The notes: generated by a model not told the origin, from the letters alone. A stretch of DNA of 64,000 nucleotides from Methanoplanus endosymbiosus (GCF_024662215.1 NZ_CP096115.1:1240001-1304000); one strand, 5' to 3'; counted from the stretch's first letter, positions 37,913-46,639 are shown. Made by a program: numbers and translations.

Positions 37913-39064
37913 TCACCTCACTATCGAATTTTCAGGAAGAATGCCTTCAATAGTCCTTCCGATCTCTATTTTACTGCCCGAACCTGCAATTGCACCTTTA
38001 AAGACGGTAAAAGGCGCAGCTTCAACACCATCACCGAGAATAGCGCCAAACCTGCCACGAATCAGGCCGCTTTCAGTCTCAACAAGCGACCGTGTGCTGA
38101 CAGTTGATATATGATCCAGAAGAATGCAGCCCGAACCAATCACAGAGTCCTTAACCAGTGAATGTGATCCAATAACACTGTCCTCCATCACAATTGAATT
38201 TTCAATGCAGGTAAATGCCCCGACCTTTGTCCGGTTGCCAACCGAAACTCCGGGCATGATGCACGAATTAGGCCCAATCTCACAGCCCTCGCCAATAATT
38301 GCAGGCCCCTGAATAACTGCACCGGGAGCTATTGTTGTACCCTCACCAATGCTCACCTTTCCGCTTATAACTGCATTTCTGCTGATTTTTCCGGAAAACT
38401 GAGGTGAGATCATCTCAAGTGTCCTCTTATTCATACGCAGGAGATCCCAGGGGTATATCGCATCCCTCCAGCATTCTGTAGTGACTGCTTTAAAGGATCT
38501 GCCACTTCTCTTCAGGTATTCTATTATCTCCGGAATTTCACAGCGATCCAGAAATCTGAATATATCTGTATCAAAAGAGAAAATTCCGGTGCTCACAATA
38601 GAACTCTCCGTCTCACCGGGTTTTTCACGTATGCCGGAGATCTTTCCGTCAGATACCTTCACAACGCCGAAATTTGACGGGTATGGATGTTCGGAGATTA
38701 AAACCGCGTTATCCTCGTTTTTTATCCGTGATAGTGATTCAGCATCTATGTAATTGTCTCCCGGAAGAAGAAGGAATCTGCCATTTATAAGATCTTTTGC
38801 ACAGAGAAGAGCATTTGCAGTTCCGATCTGCTTTTTCTGTGTAACGACTGTTACAGGATAGTCTGTATTGTTCAGATGGCGGATGAGCTGTTCACGCCTG
38901 TACCCCACAACAACAATTATGTCATTAATTCCGTTTTTTACAAGGGCATCCAGGACATAGTCGATTATCGGTTTGTTCGCAACCGGAATCATCACCTTGG
39001 CAATGCCCCTTGTAAGCGGCCTTAACCTGTGCCCTTCTCCCCCTGCCAGTACTACTGCCTGCAT
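37913..39064 (-). CDS. GlmU-like sugar-phosphate nucleotidyltransferase with hexapeptide domain (second of pair)
   Basis: 383 residues from ATG 39064. The N-terminal nucleotidyltransferase domain has VVLAGGEGHRLRPLTRGIAK, DYVLDALVKNGINDIIVVVG and LLLPGDNYID. The C-terminal left-handed beta helix has hexapeptide repeats such as TTIAPGAVIQGPAIIGEGCE. It is a diverged paralogue of the adjacent gene. Likely roles are UDP-GlcNAc pyrophosphorylase or glucose-1-phosphate nucleotidyltransferase; the exact sugar is unclear. An adjacent ATG at 39067 is an alternative start. It is separated from glmS by 5 bp. Confidence 0.8.
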   Translation of the reverse strand: MQAVVLAGGEGHRLRPLTRGIAKVMIPVANKPIIDYVLDALVKNGINDIIVVVGYRREQLIRHLNNTDYPVTVVTQKKQIGTANALLCAKDLINGRFLLLPGDNYIDAESLSRIKNEDNAVLISEHPYPSNFGVVKVSDGKISGIREKPGETESSIVSTGIFSFDTDIFRFLDRCEIPEIIEYLKRSGRSFKAVTTECWRDAIYPWDLLRMNKRTLEMISPQFSGKISRNAVISGKVSIGEGTTIAPGAVIQGPAIIGEGCEIGPNSCIMPGVSVGNRTKVGAFTCIENSIVMEDSVIGSHSLVKDSVIGSGCILLDHISTVSTRSLVETESGLIRGRFGAILGDGVEAAPFTVFKGAIAGSGSKIEIGRTIEGILPENSIVR

Positions 39065-39069
39065 CATTA

Positions 39070-40272
39070 TCACCGTCCGTATTTTGTATTGTCTGCTATC
39101 TTTCCTTCAACAAGGGTGCAGGGCGCTATTGCAGCACCGCTTCCGATAATCGTGCCCGGATTTACGGATGAGTTGATTCCAAATAACACTCCGTCACCGA
39201 CAACCGCACCAAACTTTCTCCTCTTTGTATTTCTGTCTCCGGCCATGATATCCCGCTTGTCATGCCTGAGGTTTGCAATCTTAGAACCTGCACCGAAGTT
39301 GCATTTTGAGCCGATCACACTGTCACCTATATAATTGAAATGGGGAATTTTCGTGTCAGGGAGAATTACCGAGTTTTTAAGTTCGGACGAATGCCCGACA
39401 TGGCAGTTGTCACCTATTGACGTTGCACCACGTATATAGGCATGCGGCCCGACTGTGCAGTTGTCACCGATTACACAAGGCCCTTCAATATATGTTCCTG
39501 ACCTAATAGTGCTCCCCTTTCCAAGGGACACCGCACCTTTCAGTACAACAAAATCCTCAACTGTCCCTTCAATATTACCCTCTAAATTCTCAAGCATAGA
39601 GGCATTTGCATCGAGAAGATTCCACGGTTCTCCGACATCACTCCATTCAGAGAGATTATAAATTGTCAGATTTCCGGTTCTGACATATCCCATAAGGGCA
39701 TCGGTAAGCTCAAATTCACCCCTCTCAGAGAGTTCAAGATCTGAAAGAATACTGAATATACCCGGTTCAAGGAGATATGCACCGGCGTTGATGAGATCAC
39801 CTTTCGGCTCGGAGGTCTTCTCAAATATCCCCGTTATCCTGTTGCCTTCTGTTGTTATGATCCCGTAGTCCTGCGGGTGTGAACTTTTAAAGACAGCCAT
39901 ACACGGCGACACAGCACCCGAAAGTCCGGATATGTCCTCCGAATTTATGACCATGTCACCATTTAAGAGGAGAAAATCATCTGATACAAGACCCTTTACT
40001 GCGTTTAAGGCATCTGCCGTACCTCTCTGACTTCTCTGCACCGCATATCTTATACTGGCCCCGAATTCAGAACCATCACCGAAGTACTGCCTGACGGCCT
40101 CTTCATGATAACCGACCACAAATATGAAATCAGTTATGCCAGCCTTTATGGCAGAGTCCATAAGATGCTCAAGCATAGGCCTGTTTGCCAGAGGCAGCAT
40201 TACCTTTGGCCTTGAGGTGGTAAGCGGCCTCATCCGTTTGCCTTCTCCGGCTGCAAGAATTACACATTCCAT
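39070..40272 (-). CDS. glmU: Bifunctional sugar-1-phosphate nucleotidyltransferase / acetyltransferase (GlmU type)
   Basis: 400 residues, the size of known archaeal bifunctional enzymes. The N-terminal domain starts CVILAAGEGKRMRPLTTSRP and has RPMLEHLMDSAIKAGITDF, GTADALNAVKGLVSDDFLLL and WSDVGEPWNLLDAN. The C-terminal hexapeptide domain includes GDNCTVGPHAYIRGATSIGD, NYIGDSVIGSKCNFGAGSKI and NLRHDK. It probably forms UDP-GlcNAc from GlcN-1-phosphate. glmM lies upstream and a paralogue downstream. Confidence 0.85.
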   Translation of the reverse strand: MECVILAAGEGKRMRPLTTSRPKVMLPLANRPMLEHLMDSAIKAGITDFIFVVGYHEEAVRQYFGDGSEFGASIRYAVQRSQRGTADALNAVKGLVSDDFLLLNGDMVINSEDISGLSGAVSPCMAVFKSSHPQDYGIITTEGNRITGIFEKTSEPKGDLINAGAYLLEPGIFSILSDLELSERGEFELTDALMGYVRTGNLTIYNLSEWSDVGEPWNLLDANASMLENLEGNIEGTVEDFVVLKGAVSLGKGSTIRSGTYIEGPCVIGDNCTVGPHAYIRGATSIGDNCHVGHSSELKNSVILPDTKIPHFNYIGDSVIGSKCNFGAGSKIANLRHDKRDIMAGDRNTKRRKFGAVVGDGVLFGINSSVNPGTIIGSGAAIAPCTLVEGKIADNTKYGR

Positions 40273-40294
40273 GTTAAAAATCCCTCTCTTAAAA

Positions 40295-41548
40295 TTATTT
40301 TTTTGATACTGACTTTAAAAGGCCAAGGCCTCTCTCCCTCATCTTCTTAGCAGTATCCATTGATCTGCCTTCGGCTGTAATCCTGACCTTAGGCTCAGTG
40401 CCGCTTGCCCGGATGAGACACCATCCGTCCTCATCCTCAATCCTTATGCCGTCTGTCGGATTTTCTGCACCGAGTGCTGTCAGGACATCACGTCCGTTTT
40501 CACAGAAATAAGAACTCCTGAGAATCGGATAATCAGGAAGCTCATCTATCGCCTCTGCAATATCAGTCTCTGAGGCAATCCGGCAGAAGAGTGCTGCTGC
40601 ATATATGCCATCCGGACATAGTGAATTTTTTGGGAATATCCAGCTTCCAGAAGGTTCTCCGCCGAAATCACCCCACGAGAGAAGTTCCTCTGAGACATAT
40701 GAGTCCCCTACGGGGGTTCTTCTGACTTCTGCGGACTCTTCAATTGCCATTGAGGCATCAGCAGTTGTCACGACCTTTTTTGCACCGGCATACTCTGCAA
40801 AGAGGACGAGGAGATGATCGCCTTTAATATAACGTCCCCTGCCGTCTATTGCCATAAAACGATCTGCATCACCGTCATGAATCAGACCGCCGGAAAACTT
40901 TCCGTCCCTCACCATATTTTTAAGGTAATGAACATTCTCCTCAAGCGGTTCTGAAGGTCTTGGAAAAACACCGGACGGTGTACAGTTTATGCAGCCCACA
41001 CTAACACCGGCCTCTTTCAGCAGAAGTGGTGTTATAACCGAACCTGCACCTCCGCCGCAGTCAAGAAGAACTGAGGCCTCCCCAATATCCACATTTTTTA
41101 AAATATTCTCGATATGTGGGCGGATGATATCAGTCTGCCGCACCTCCCCCTGGTTTTCCCAGCCGGAATTTTTGCAGGATTTGATTTTATCCTCTATTTC
41201 GGCCTGCTGTTTTTTTGTAAATGCAGAACCGTCCGGATTTATCAGTTTTATTCCATTATAGTTCTCAGGATTGTGTGAGGCCGTAACTGAGCATCCCGCA
41301 CCTGCACAACAGTAGTTGATTGCATTTGCAATTGTAGGAGTGGGTGCAATACCACATGAAACAACTCCCGCACCTGAAAAGAGTGCCCCTGCTATAAAGG
41401 CATCAGACAATGCAGGGCCGGTTTTTCTTGTATCTGTACCAACAACGATGTTATCTACATCATTACCGGCAGCAAAACCGGCTTTCAGTCCGATGTCTAA
41501 AAGTTCAGGGCCAAATGGTCGTCTTATCCCCGAAGAGCCGAAAAGCAT
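40295..41548 (-). CDS. glmM: Phosphoglucosamine mutase
   Basis: Interconverts glucosamine-6-phosphate and glucosamine-1-phosphate. The 417 residues are slightly short for the family (about 445). Conserved: LFGSSGIRRPFGPELLDIGL, the phospho-Ser loop TASHNPENYNGIKL (about 96-109), metal loop IHDGDADRFMAIDGRGRYIK, sugar loop FGGEPSGSWIF, and phosphate-binding IRASGTEPKVRITAEG. It is the first gene of the glmM-glmU-glmU-glmS series. Phosphomannomutase activity is possible as a side reaction. Confidence 0.9.
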   Translation of the reverse strand: MLFGSSGIRRPFGPELLDIGLKAGFAAGNDVDNIVVGTDTRKTGPALSDAFIAGALFSGAGVVSCGIAPTPTIANAINYCCAGAGCSVTASHNPENYNGIKLINPDGSAFTKKQQAEIEDKIKSCKNSGWENQGEVRQTDIIRPHIENILKNVDIGEASVLLDCGGGAGSVITPLLLKEAGVSVGCINCTPSGVFPRPSEPLEENVHYLKNMVRDGKFSGGLIHDGDADRFMAIDGRGRYIKGDHLLVLFAEYAGAKKVVTTADASMAIEESAEVRRTPVGDSYVSEELLSWGDFGGEPSGSWIFPKNSLCPDGIYAAALFCRIASETDIAEAIDELPDYPILRSSYFCENGRDVLTALGAENPTDGIRIEDEDGWCLIRASGTEPKVRITAEGRSMDTAKKMRERGLGLLKSVSKK

Positions 41549-41623
41549 AATTTATGTTTGGTTTAATGAATAAAATAACTTATTAGAACGCTGTCATAGC
41601 AGACAGCCGGATATTAAAAGAGA

Positions 41624-42232
41624 TCATCTCCTGCCAAAGGGGCAGAAGTGATTTAAGTTTAAAATATTACAGATACCGGCAGTGCCCGGTCCTGTGAAGA
41701 GCATCTCTTTTTCATCCCGGAATCGGTCTGTAATTTCAATGCCGGAATCACTGATAATGCCATCCGGAGAGATAATGATCAGATCAGATTCTTCAGGAGA
41801 TGCAACAACCTGAGAGATAAGTTTTTCCTTCAGAAATGGCATATTTCCGTTTAGGAAGACCTTTTTATCGCCGATAATCTCCTTTAGCTTACAAAGGCAT
41901 TCAGACTCCATACCCTCATCACAGGGTGAGGAGAGCCTTATAAAGCACATGAAATTTGTCATGGAATTAACAAGTGCACAGGCGGCTGCCCGCTTAAGGC
42001 AATTATTCAGCTCAGAATTATACATAAAAGAGATCTTTGTCTTCACCTCAAACGGATATTCAGTTGTCATATAAACACTCTTTCCACCATATGTGCTTCC
42101 CAGACATTTTCCTGTTGAAAAAGGGCATATCCTCCCGTCTGTCTTTATGCTGACTGCTGCAACTCCGTCATCACACCCGCTGCCAAATATATTTTCTTCA
42201 AGTTTTTTTACCGCTTCTTCAATAATATTCAT
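41624..42232 (-). CDS. Uncharacterised protein resembling the DUF4213/DUF364 heavy-metal-chelation type
   Basis: 202 residues, soluble. The N-terminal part has GVAAVSIKTDGRICPFSTG, and LKRAAACALVNSMTNFM resembles the NAL-type helix of DUF4213. The C-terminal part reads SDLIIISPDGIISDSGIEI, LFTGPGTAGICNILNL and NHFCPFG, which fits a Rossmann-like DUF364 pattern (GPG loop). Thirteen-odd residues are Cys, unusually many. The match is by eye and uncertain. It overlaps the cyclase-like gene by four bases, so the two are coupled. Confidence 0.45.
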   Translation of the reverse strand: MNIIEEAVKKLEENIFGSGCDDGVAAVSIKTDGRICPFSTGKCLGSTYGGKSVYMTTEYPFEVKTKISFMYNSELNNCLKRAAACALVNSMTNFMCFIRLSSPCDEGMESECLCKLKEIIGDKKVFLNGNMPFLKEKLISQVVASPEESDLIIISPDGIISDSGIEITDRFRDEKEMLFTGPGTAGICNILNLNHFCPFGRR

Positions 42233-42852
42233 ACAAATTCATCCTCCATATCTGTGAGAATAACCCTTGCCGGAGACCCGTCAAGTCCTCTGAGACGTAA
42301 TGGAAGTGCATACATAAAATATGAACCACTTCTGACATCTGATAGGTCCAGCAGTTCAATTACAGGAATATTTTCAGAGAGTATAATTCTGTGATTCTGT
42401 CCGTCTCCGCCATATGGATCAACTGAGGGCGTATCAATGCCAAATGACAGCAAACCGGCATCAGCAATTATCCGGGCAGCACCCTCAGAGAGATATGGAT
42501 AATCCTCCCGGAAATTATTTTCATATGAAAATTCCGTCTTTATCAGCAACCTCTTACAGCCCCCCTCCACAATCTCAGAGGCAAAACAGTCTGCTGTAAT
42601 TTCTCCGGATTTCACTCCGGAATCTGCCACCAGAACAGGGCCGATCAGCCTGAAGGGAGAGACCAGATCAACAGAATCCCCTTCAGGCAGATAATGTCTG
42701 GGAGCATCTATATGAGTACCGCTGTGAGAGCACATTTTAATCTCTGATACCATGCAGTCATCTGTAGTCTGAGAATAAAATTCAGCCTTTGGATCTCCCG
42801 GATAAGCCATAAGGCCACTGCAAACCTCTCTGGTCACATCATATACTGCCAT
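42229..42852 (-). CDS. Cyclase-family metal-dependent hydrolase (kynurenine-formamidase-like)
   Basis: 207 residues. The metal site HSGTHIDAPRHYLPEGDSVD (about 43-62) is the H-x-G-T-H-x-D-x-P signature. Other parts are RLLIKTEFSY, GIDTPSVDPYGGDGQNHRII and YALPLRLRGLDGSPARVIL. The family hydrolyses amides or cyclic esters; the substrate here is unknown. It overlaps the following gene and lies 46 bp after the SufB-type gene in the same direction. Confidence 0.83.
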   Translation of the reverse strand: MAVYDVTREVCSGLMAYPGDPKAEFYSQTTDDCMVSEIKMCSHSGTHIDAPRHYLPEGDSVDLVSPFRLIGPVLVADSGVKSGEITADCFASEIVEGGCKRLLIKTEFSYENNFREDYPYLSEGAARIIADAGLLSFGIDTPSVDPYGGDGQNHRIILSENIPVIELLDLSDVRSGSYFMYALPLRLRGLDGSPARVILTDMEDEFV

Positions 42853-42898
42853 AACACACCAAAGTCCATATTTCCGGAAAAAAACAGGTTATTATATC

Positions 42899-44017
42899 CT
42901 AAAATCCAGACTCTGACGCATCAATTGCATCATCGATCTGCTTCTGAAGCTGCTCAGGAAGTCCTTTGATCCTGACATCGAGGAAACCGCGGACAATCGT
43001 TGCCGTTGCCTCATCCTCATCAAGCCCTCTTGCCATAAGGTACTCAATTTCATCCTTTGCAATCTTTCCGACAGCTGCCTCATGCGAAAGTTCGGTCTGC
43101 TTAAGCCTGCCTTCAATTTCAGGAACAGCATGTATAATACCATCTTTAAGTATCAGACCTTTGCACTCGATATGACCTTTTGTATCCTCTTCTGCACCGA
43201 TTATATGAGATCTTGATATAACAGAACCTCCGGTTGTGATAACCCTTGAGATAAGTTCGGCACTTGCCCCTTTAGCCTCTAACACAGCCCTCTGACCAAG
43301 ATCCAGTTTTGAGCCCTCTGGTGCAAGAACAACTGAATTAAATCGTGCCACGGAATTTTCACCTTTAAGATGAGCAACCGGATACATCTGCACCTCCCCA
43401 ACAGGTTTCAGACTGACATAATTGGACAGAAATGTTCCACCTTCGCTTATCTCTGTCGCACTTCTTGGGAATACATTAATATTTTCACCCCAGGTGTGAA
43501 TCATTGTATTGCTGACAAGGGCATCTTTACCCACATAAATTTCGGTTATACCGTAATGTGTTCCTTTCTGACGGCCAAGGCTGCTTGTACATCCGGTGAT
43601 CAGATGAAGTTCAGCCCCTTCCTCAGCAATAATTATGTTATGAACAGTCTGAACCTCAGATTTCTGCATAAAAAGACAGGACTGCAAAGGAAATATGTTT
43701 TTACTGCCTTTCTTTGCAATTACAGCAAAACCCCTGACACCACCCTCAGCCTCTTTTCCGGAAACAAACTCAGTATATTGGTCTTTATCCTTTTTGACCA
43801 GATTCCAGCAGTAATCCTTCAGCCAGTCATATTTATTAAGGGCAATTTCAAGAGGGAGCATCTCAATGCCCTCTATCTTTGAAGAGGAATGATGAATATG
43901 CTGATCAGTCTGAATAAATGTGCCTGATCTGTGTTCAGAGGATAACTCAATCCCGGAAAGCTTTATTCTCTCTCTGTCTTCTGCTGAAATATCCGGATTT
44001 ATAATATCTTCTGGCAT
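42899..44017 (-). CDS. sufB: Fe-S cluster assembly scaffold SufB/D-type protein
   Basis: 372 residues from ATG 44017, chosen because AGGAG stands 8 nt upstream (a GTG at 44026 lies inside that box). Family stretches: HYGITEIYVGKDALVSNTMI with HTWG, FLSNYVSLKPVGEVQMYPV, SVARFNSVVLAPEGSKLDLG, ISRSHIIGAEEDTKGHIECK and ELSHEAAVGKIAKDEIEYLM. It makes the complex with SufC that assembles clusters. Only B and C genes are present, the minimal archaeal arrangement called SMS or SufBC. Its start overlaps the end of sufC by 19 bp. Confidence 0.9.
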   Translation of the reverse strand: MPEDIINPDISAEDRERIKLSGIELSSEHRSGTFIQTDQHIHHSSSKIEGIEMLPLEIALNKYDWLKDYCWNLVKKDKDQYTEFVSGKEAEGGVRGFAVIAKKGSKNIFPLQSCLFMQKSEVQTVHNIIIAEEGAELHLITGCTSSLGRQKGTHYGITEIYVGKDALVSNTMIHTWGENINVFPRSATEISEGGTFLSNYVSLKPVGEVQMYPVAHLKGENSVARFNSVVLAPEGSKLDLGQRAVLEAKGASAELISRVITTGGSVISRSHIIGAEEDTKGHIECKGLILKDGIIHAVPEIEGRLKQTELSHEAAVGKIAKDEIEYLMARGLDEDEATATIVRGFLDVRIKGLPEQLQKQIDDAIDASESGF

Positions 44018-44733
44018 CTTATGCACTCCTGGTAGCCTTTTTCCTGAATTACCTTTAAAATCTCTCTGGGATTACCGTCACACTTTATCTCGCCGTCACA
44101 GAGCATATGCCCAGCATCGGCATCAATATAGTCCAGAATGTATCCGGTATGAGTTATAATCAGACCGGACTTATGCCGGTCTATTATGTGCCTGTCCTTT
44201 TCAACAAGCATTGCAATTGATCTGCCGATAAGAGAGATGTTCTCCAGATCCACCCCGCTTTCAGGCTCATCCAGCATTACAAAATCGGGCTGCTGAAGCA
44301 TTAACTGCAGAACTTCGCTTCTTTTGATTTCCCCGCCGGAAAATCCGGAATTAACATCCCGGTCAAGAAAGTCATTCATATGCATTTTTTTGGCATAATC
44401 TCCAATAACCTTCTGATCTGCACCGGAAACAGCACCAAGAAGTTTCCCAAGCTTCAGGCCTGAAATCGTCGGAGGACGCTGAAACATAATTCCCATACCA
44501 TATCTGGCTCTCTCATGCATAGGAACCTCAGTCACATCACGACCTTTAAAAAATATCCTGCCCTCTGTGACATCATATCCCGAAAAGCCCATCACCGCCC
44601 TTAGAAGGGTTGTTTTCCCGGAGCCGTTCGGCCCCATCAGGACATGCGTCTCCCCTTCCTTTATGTGAAGGTTTAAGTCATGCAGGACTTCCTTACCTTC
44701 AACACTCACATGGAGATTCTCAATTTTAAGCAC
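43999..44733 (-). CDS. sufC: Fe-S assembly ATPase SufC
   Basis: ABC-type soluble ATPase of 244 residues. Walker A VLMGPNGSGKTTLLRAVMG (about 32-50), Q loop MGIMFQRPPTISG, signature SGFSGGEIKRSEVLQLML, Walker B FVMLDEPESGVDLENI and H loop LIITHTGYIL are all in place. It precedes the SufB-type gene and is translated just before it. A long leader with a predicted hairpin lies upstream. Confidence 0.93.
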   Translation of the reverse strand: MLKIENLHVSVEGKEVLHDLNLHIKEGETHVLMGPNGSGKTTLLRAVMGFSGYDVTEGRIFFKGRDVTEVPMHERARYGMGIMFQRPPTISGLKLGKLLGAVSGADQKVIGDYAKKMHMNDFLDRDVNSGFSGGEIKRSEVLQLMLQQPDFVMLDEPESGVDLENISLIGRSIAMLVEKDRHIIDRHKSGLIITHTGYILDYIDADAGHMLCDGEIKCDGNPREILKVIQEKGYQECIRCQKIL

Positions 44734-44791
44734 TCATATCACATCCATTTCTTATCCGGAATTATCTTATTCGTACTGAATGTTCATAACA

Positions 44792-44832
44792 AAGCATTTC
44801 TCTTTCAGAGATTATCTGAAAGCCACTGCTTA
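44792..44832 (-). promoter_or_regulatory. Structured leader of sufC-sufB
   Basis: On the sense (minus) strand an 8-bp perfect stem CTTTCAGA / TCTGAAAG with a 5-nt loop is enclosed by a second pairing AAGCA / TGCTT, separated by internal loops of 4 and 5 nt. It lies about 60-100 nt before the sufC start. A cis-acting role in control of Fe-S assembly is inferred. Confidence 0.45.
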
Positions 44833-44879
44833 TCTGAGATCATTATGAATTAAATATCCGGCTGTAGCATAAAACTATT

Positions 44880-44908
44880 TAGTCTTTTTGAGACTTATAA
44901 TATATCCA
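44880..44908 (-). promoter_or_regulatory. Candidate TATA box and small palindrome of the suf operon
   Basis: The minus strand reads GGATATATTATAAG followed by AGTCT-CAAAA-AGACT (44881-44895). Transcription starting about 25 bp on would give a leader of about 140 nt containing the hairpin at 44792-44832. Confidence 0.4.
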
Positions 44909-45199
44909 TGTCGTCATTTAGTCATAATTTAAGGTTTTTTTACTTTCACCCTGCGCACGGCCAAATGACTTATATCAGGTGTTAGATAAATGCAGATATG
45001 AGCCAGACATTCTATCTGCTTGCAGAAAGGGCAAAGAATTATTCATCATCCGAGAGGAAATGCCAGTATTCAAAAATAAAAACAGAGACAAAAAAAGAGA
45101 ATAAACACAATTATCCATCCCCAAATCAGAGAAATTTCGGAGATAACAGAAGAGGAGAAGGGATCATAATATATGCATAATTACCACAGCAGATTCAAT
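44909..45199. other. Gene-poor gap between sufC and prk
   Basis: Two genes end or start on either side. A 60-codon open frame at 44998-45180 is Lys/Asn/Ser-rich without family features, and I do not count it as a gene. Confidence 0.4.
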
Positions 45200-45244
45200 A
45201 TGGGTGAGCTGTGCAGCACACCCATAATTCACCTGTTAACAGGT
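45200..45244. terminator. Hairpin and perfect palindrome beyond the prk stop
   Basis: ATGGGTG-A-GCTG-TG-CAGC-A-CACCCAT (45200-45225) forms a stem of 7 plus 4 pairs with one A-A mismatch. Directly after it stands the perfect 14-bp palindrome ACCTGTTAACAGGT (45231-45244). They are 87-131 bp downstream of the prk stop codon and could end that transcript, although no clear T tract adjoins. Confidence 0.4.
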
Positions 45245-45330
45245 ATGGAAAATCAGGTAAAATAAAATCAGCAATTCAAAAAAAATTCGTTTTTCAGTCG
45301 GGAACTCCTTTTTTCCGGACAACTTAACGA

Positions 45331-46371
45331 TCAGGATTCCATCTGAATTCTTCTGTTAATTATTCTCCAGGACAGTAAAAGCTGAATCATTTCAGTTGCA
45401 GTCACATAATCCCGCCCTTCAAAGAGCGAAACAGGCGAAACTCCGGTCTGCTCTTCAATATTTAATTCCAGACATCTGATAACATCATACTGGAATTCAC
45501 CGTCAAGTGAAAGCGCACCAATCTTTTCGCCATCCCTCTCAGTCACCCTGAAATCAAAACCAAAGTCCCGGTCTGCCAGTGAATTAATAGCAAAGAGATC
45601 AAAGTTGAGACAGATATTTTTTACAGTCTTATCAAGGCGCTTCTGATGGAGTGTAATCCTGTAAACCCCTCTATCTGTCAGTGATAAATCATTAAAGGAT
45701 GAATCGGAGATCTCAATTAAAGCATCGGCATACTCTGACTGTGGGAGAACAAAACTCTCATAATCTCTTCTTCTTGCCTCAAGTTCTGAGAGAACATCCT
45801 CTTTATCATAGCCCCTGACATTAACATCACGCTCAATCTTCCATCCATATTTTACATTTGTATCAGGATTGACATATATGGAGAAATCAGTCAGTCTTCT
45901 CAGTTCAGGGGTTGCAAAAGCATGCAGACCCTCAATAATAAGTATCTTTGATGATGAAAACAGAACAGGCTCATCAAATTTTCCGGTTTTATGGTTGTAA
46001 ACCGGCTTTAATATCTCTTTTCCGGATTTCAGATCAGACAGATGCTCTTCAAGGATCCTGAAATTGTTTGCATCCGGATGAAGGGGTGTGATATTCATCT
46101 CCCGTCTCTCTTCCCTGTCAAGGATGTGATAATCATCAAGTGTTATTGTTGATACAAGGGAAGGGCCGAAGATCTCCCTGATTGCATCTGTAAAGGTTGT
46201 CTTCCCGGAACCTGAATCTCCTGAAACACCGATTATGAAGATCAGACCGGAATCTTCAATAATTTCCTTCAGATTTTTCACATTTCCAGAAGATGGCGGG
46301 CAATATTTACCATCACCGGAAACCCGGTTTGTAAATTTCCGCTCACTCATTAACTCATCTATGCCAGACAT
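45331..46371 (-). CDS. prk: Phosphoribulokinase (archaeal type, reductive hexulose-phosphate pathway)
   Basis: P-loop kinase making ribulose-1,5-bisphosphate from ribulose-5-phosphate. 346 residues. The Walker A motif IIGVSGDSGSGKTTFTDAI is at about 46-64, preceded by an extra N-terminus of 40 residues. Then come ITLDDYHILDREERREMNIT, HPDANNFRILEEHL, PVYNHKTGKFDEP and IIEGLHAFATPELR, and later WKIERDVNVRGYDKEDVL. These are shared by PRK and uridine kinase; the motif set, the size and the presence of such an enzyme in Methanospirillum point to PRK. No RuBisCO gene lies nearby. Confidence 0.82.
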   Translation of the reverse strand: MSGIDELMSERKFTNRVSGDGKYCPPSSGNVKNLKEIIEDSGLIFIIGVSGDSGSGKTTFTDAIREIFGPSLVSTITLDDYHILDREERREMNITPLHPDANNFRILEEHLSDLKSGKEILKPVYNHKTGKFDEPVLFSSSKILIIEGLHAFATPELRRLTDFSIYVNPDTNVKYGWKIERDVNVRGYDKEDVLSELEARRRDYESFVLPQSEYADALIEISDSSFNDLSLTDRGVYRITLHQKRLDKTVKNICLNFDLFAINSLADRDFGFDFRVTERDGEKIGALSLDGEFQYDVIRCLELNIEEQTGVSPVSLFEGRDYVTATEMIQLLLSWRIINRRIQMES

Positions 46372-46374
46372 AAC

Positions 46375-46412
46375 TAATTAGAATAAGATATTCTGTATTA
46401 TAAATAATAGGC
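46375..46412 (-). promoter_or_regulatory. Candidate prk promoter
   Basis: The minus strand shows TATTATTTATAATAC (about 46396-46410) and then GAATA-TCT-TATTC (46381-46393), an inverted repeat lying where transcription would start, close to the ATG at 46371. Confidence 0.35.
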
Positions 46413-46639
46413 AGACAGAAAAAAATCCGGCAGGCATTGCTGCGGACAGATACAAAAAACGTTTTCAAATTAAAAATTTATATCCCCCTTTCATCCGGAA
46501 AATATGAAACACCGGGAACCGGGAGATAATTATATTATCATCTAACCAACATAACTCAAATGCACATATGCACATCATTAATATATAACAAATCAACAAA
46601 TCATATATAGAAACGAGTATGTCAGCAAAAACCACAGGT

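Noticed and set aside
44998-45180. 60-codon ORF upstream of the prk 3' end
   Set aside because: Lys/Asn/Ser-rich sequence without features, no ribosome-binding site, in AT-rich gap DNA.
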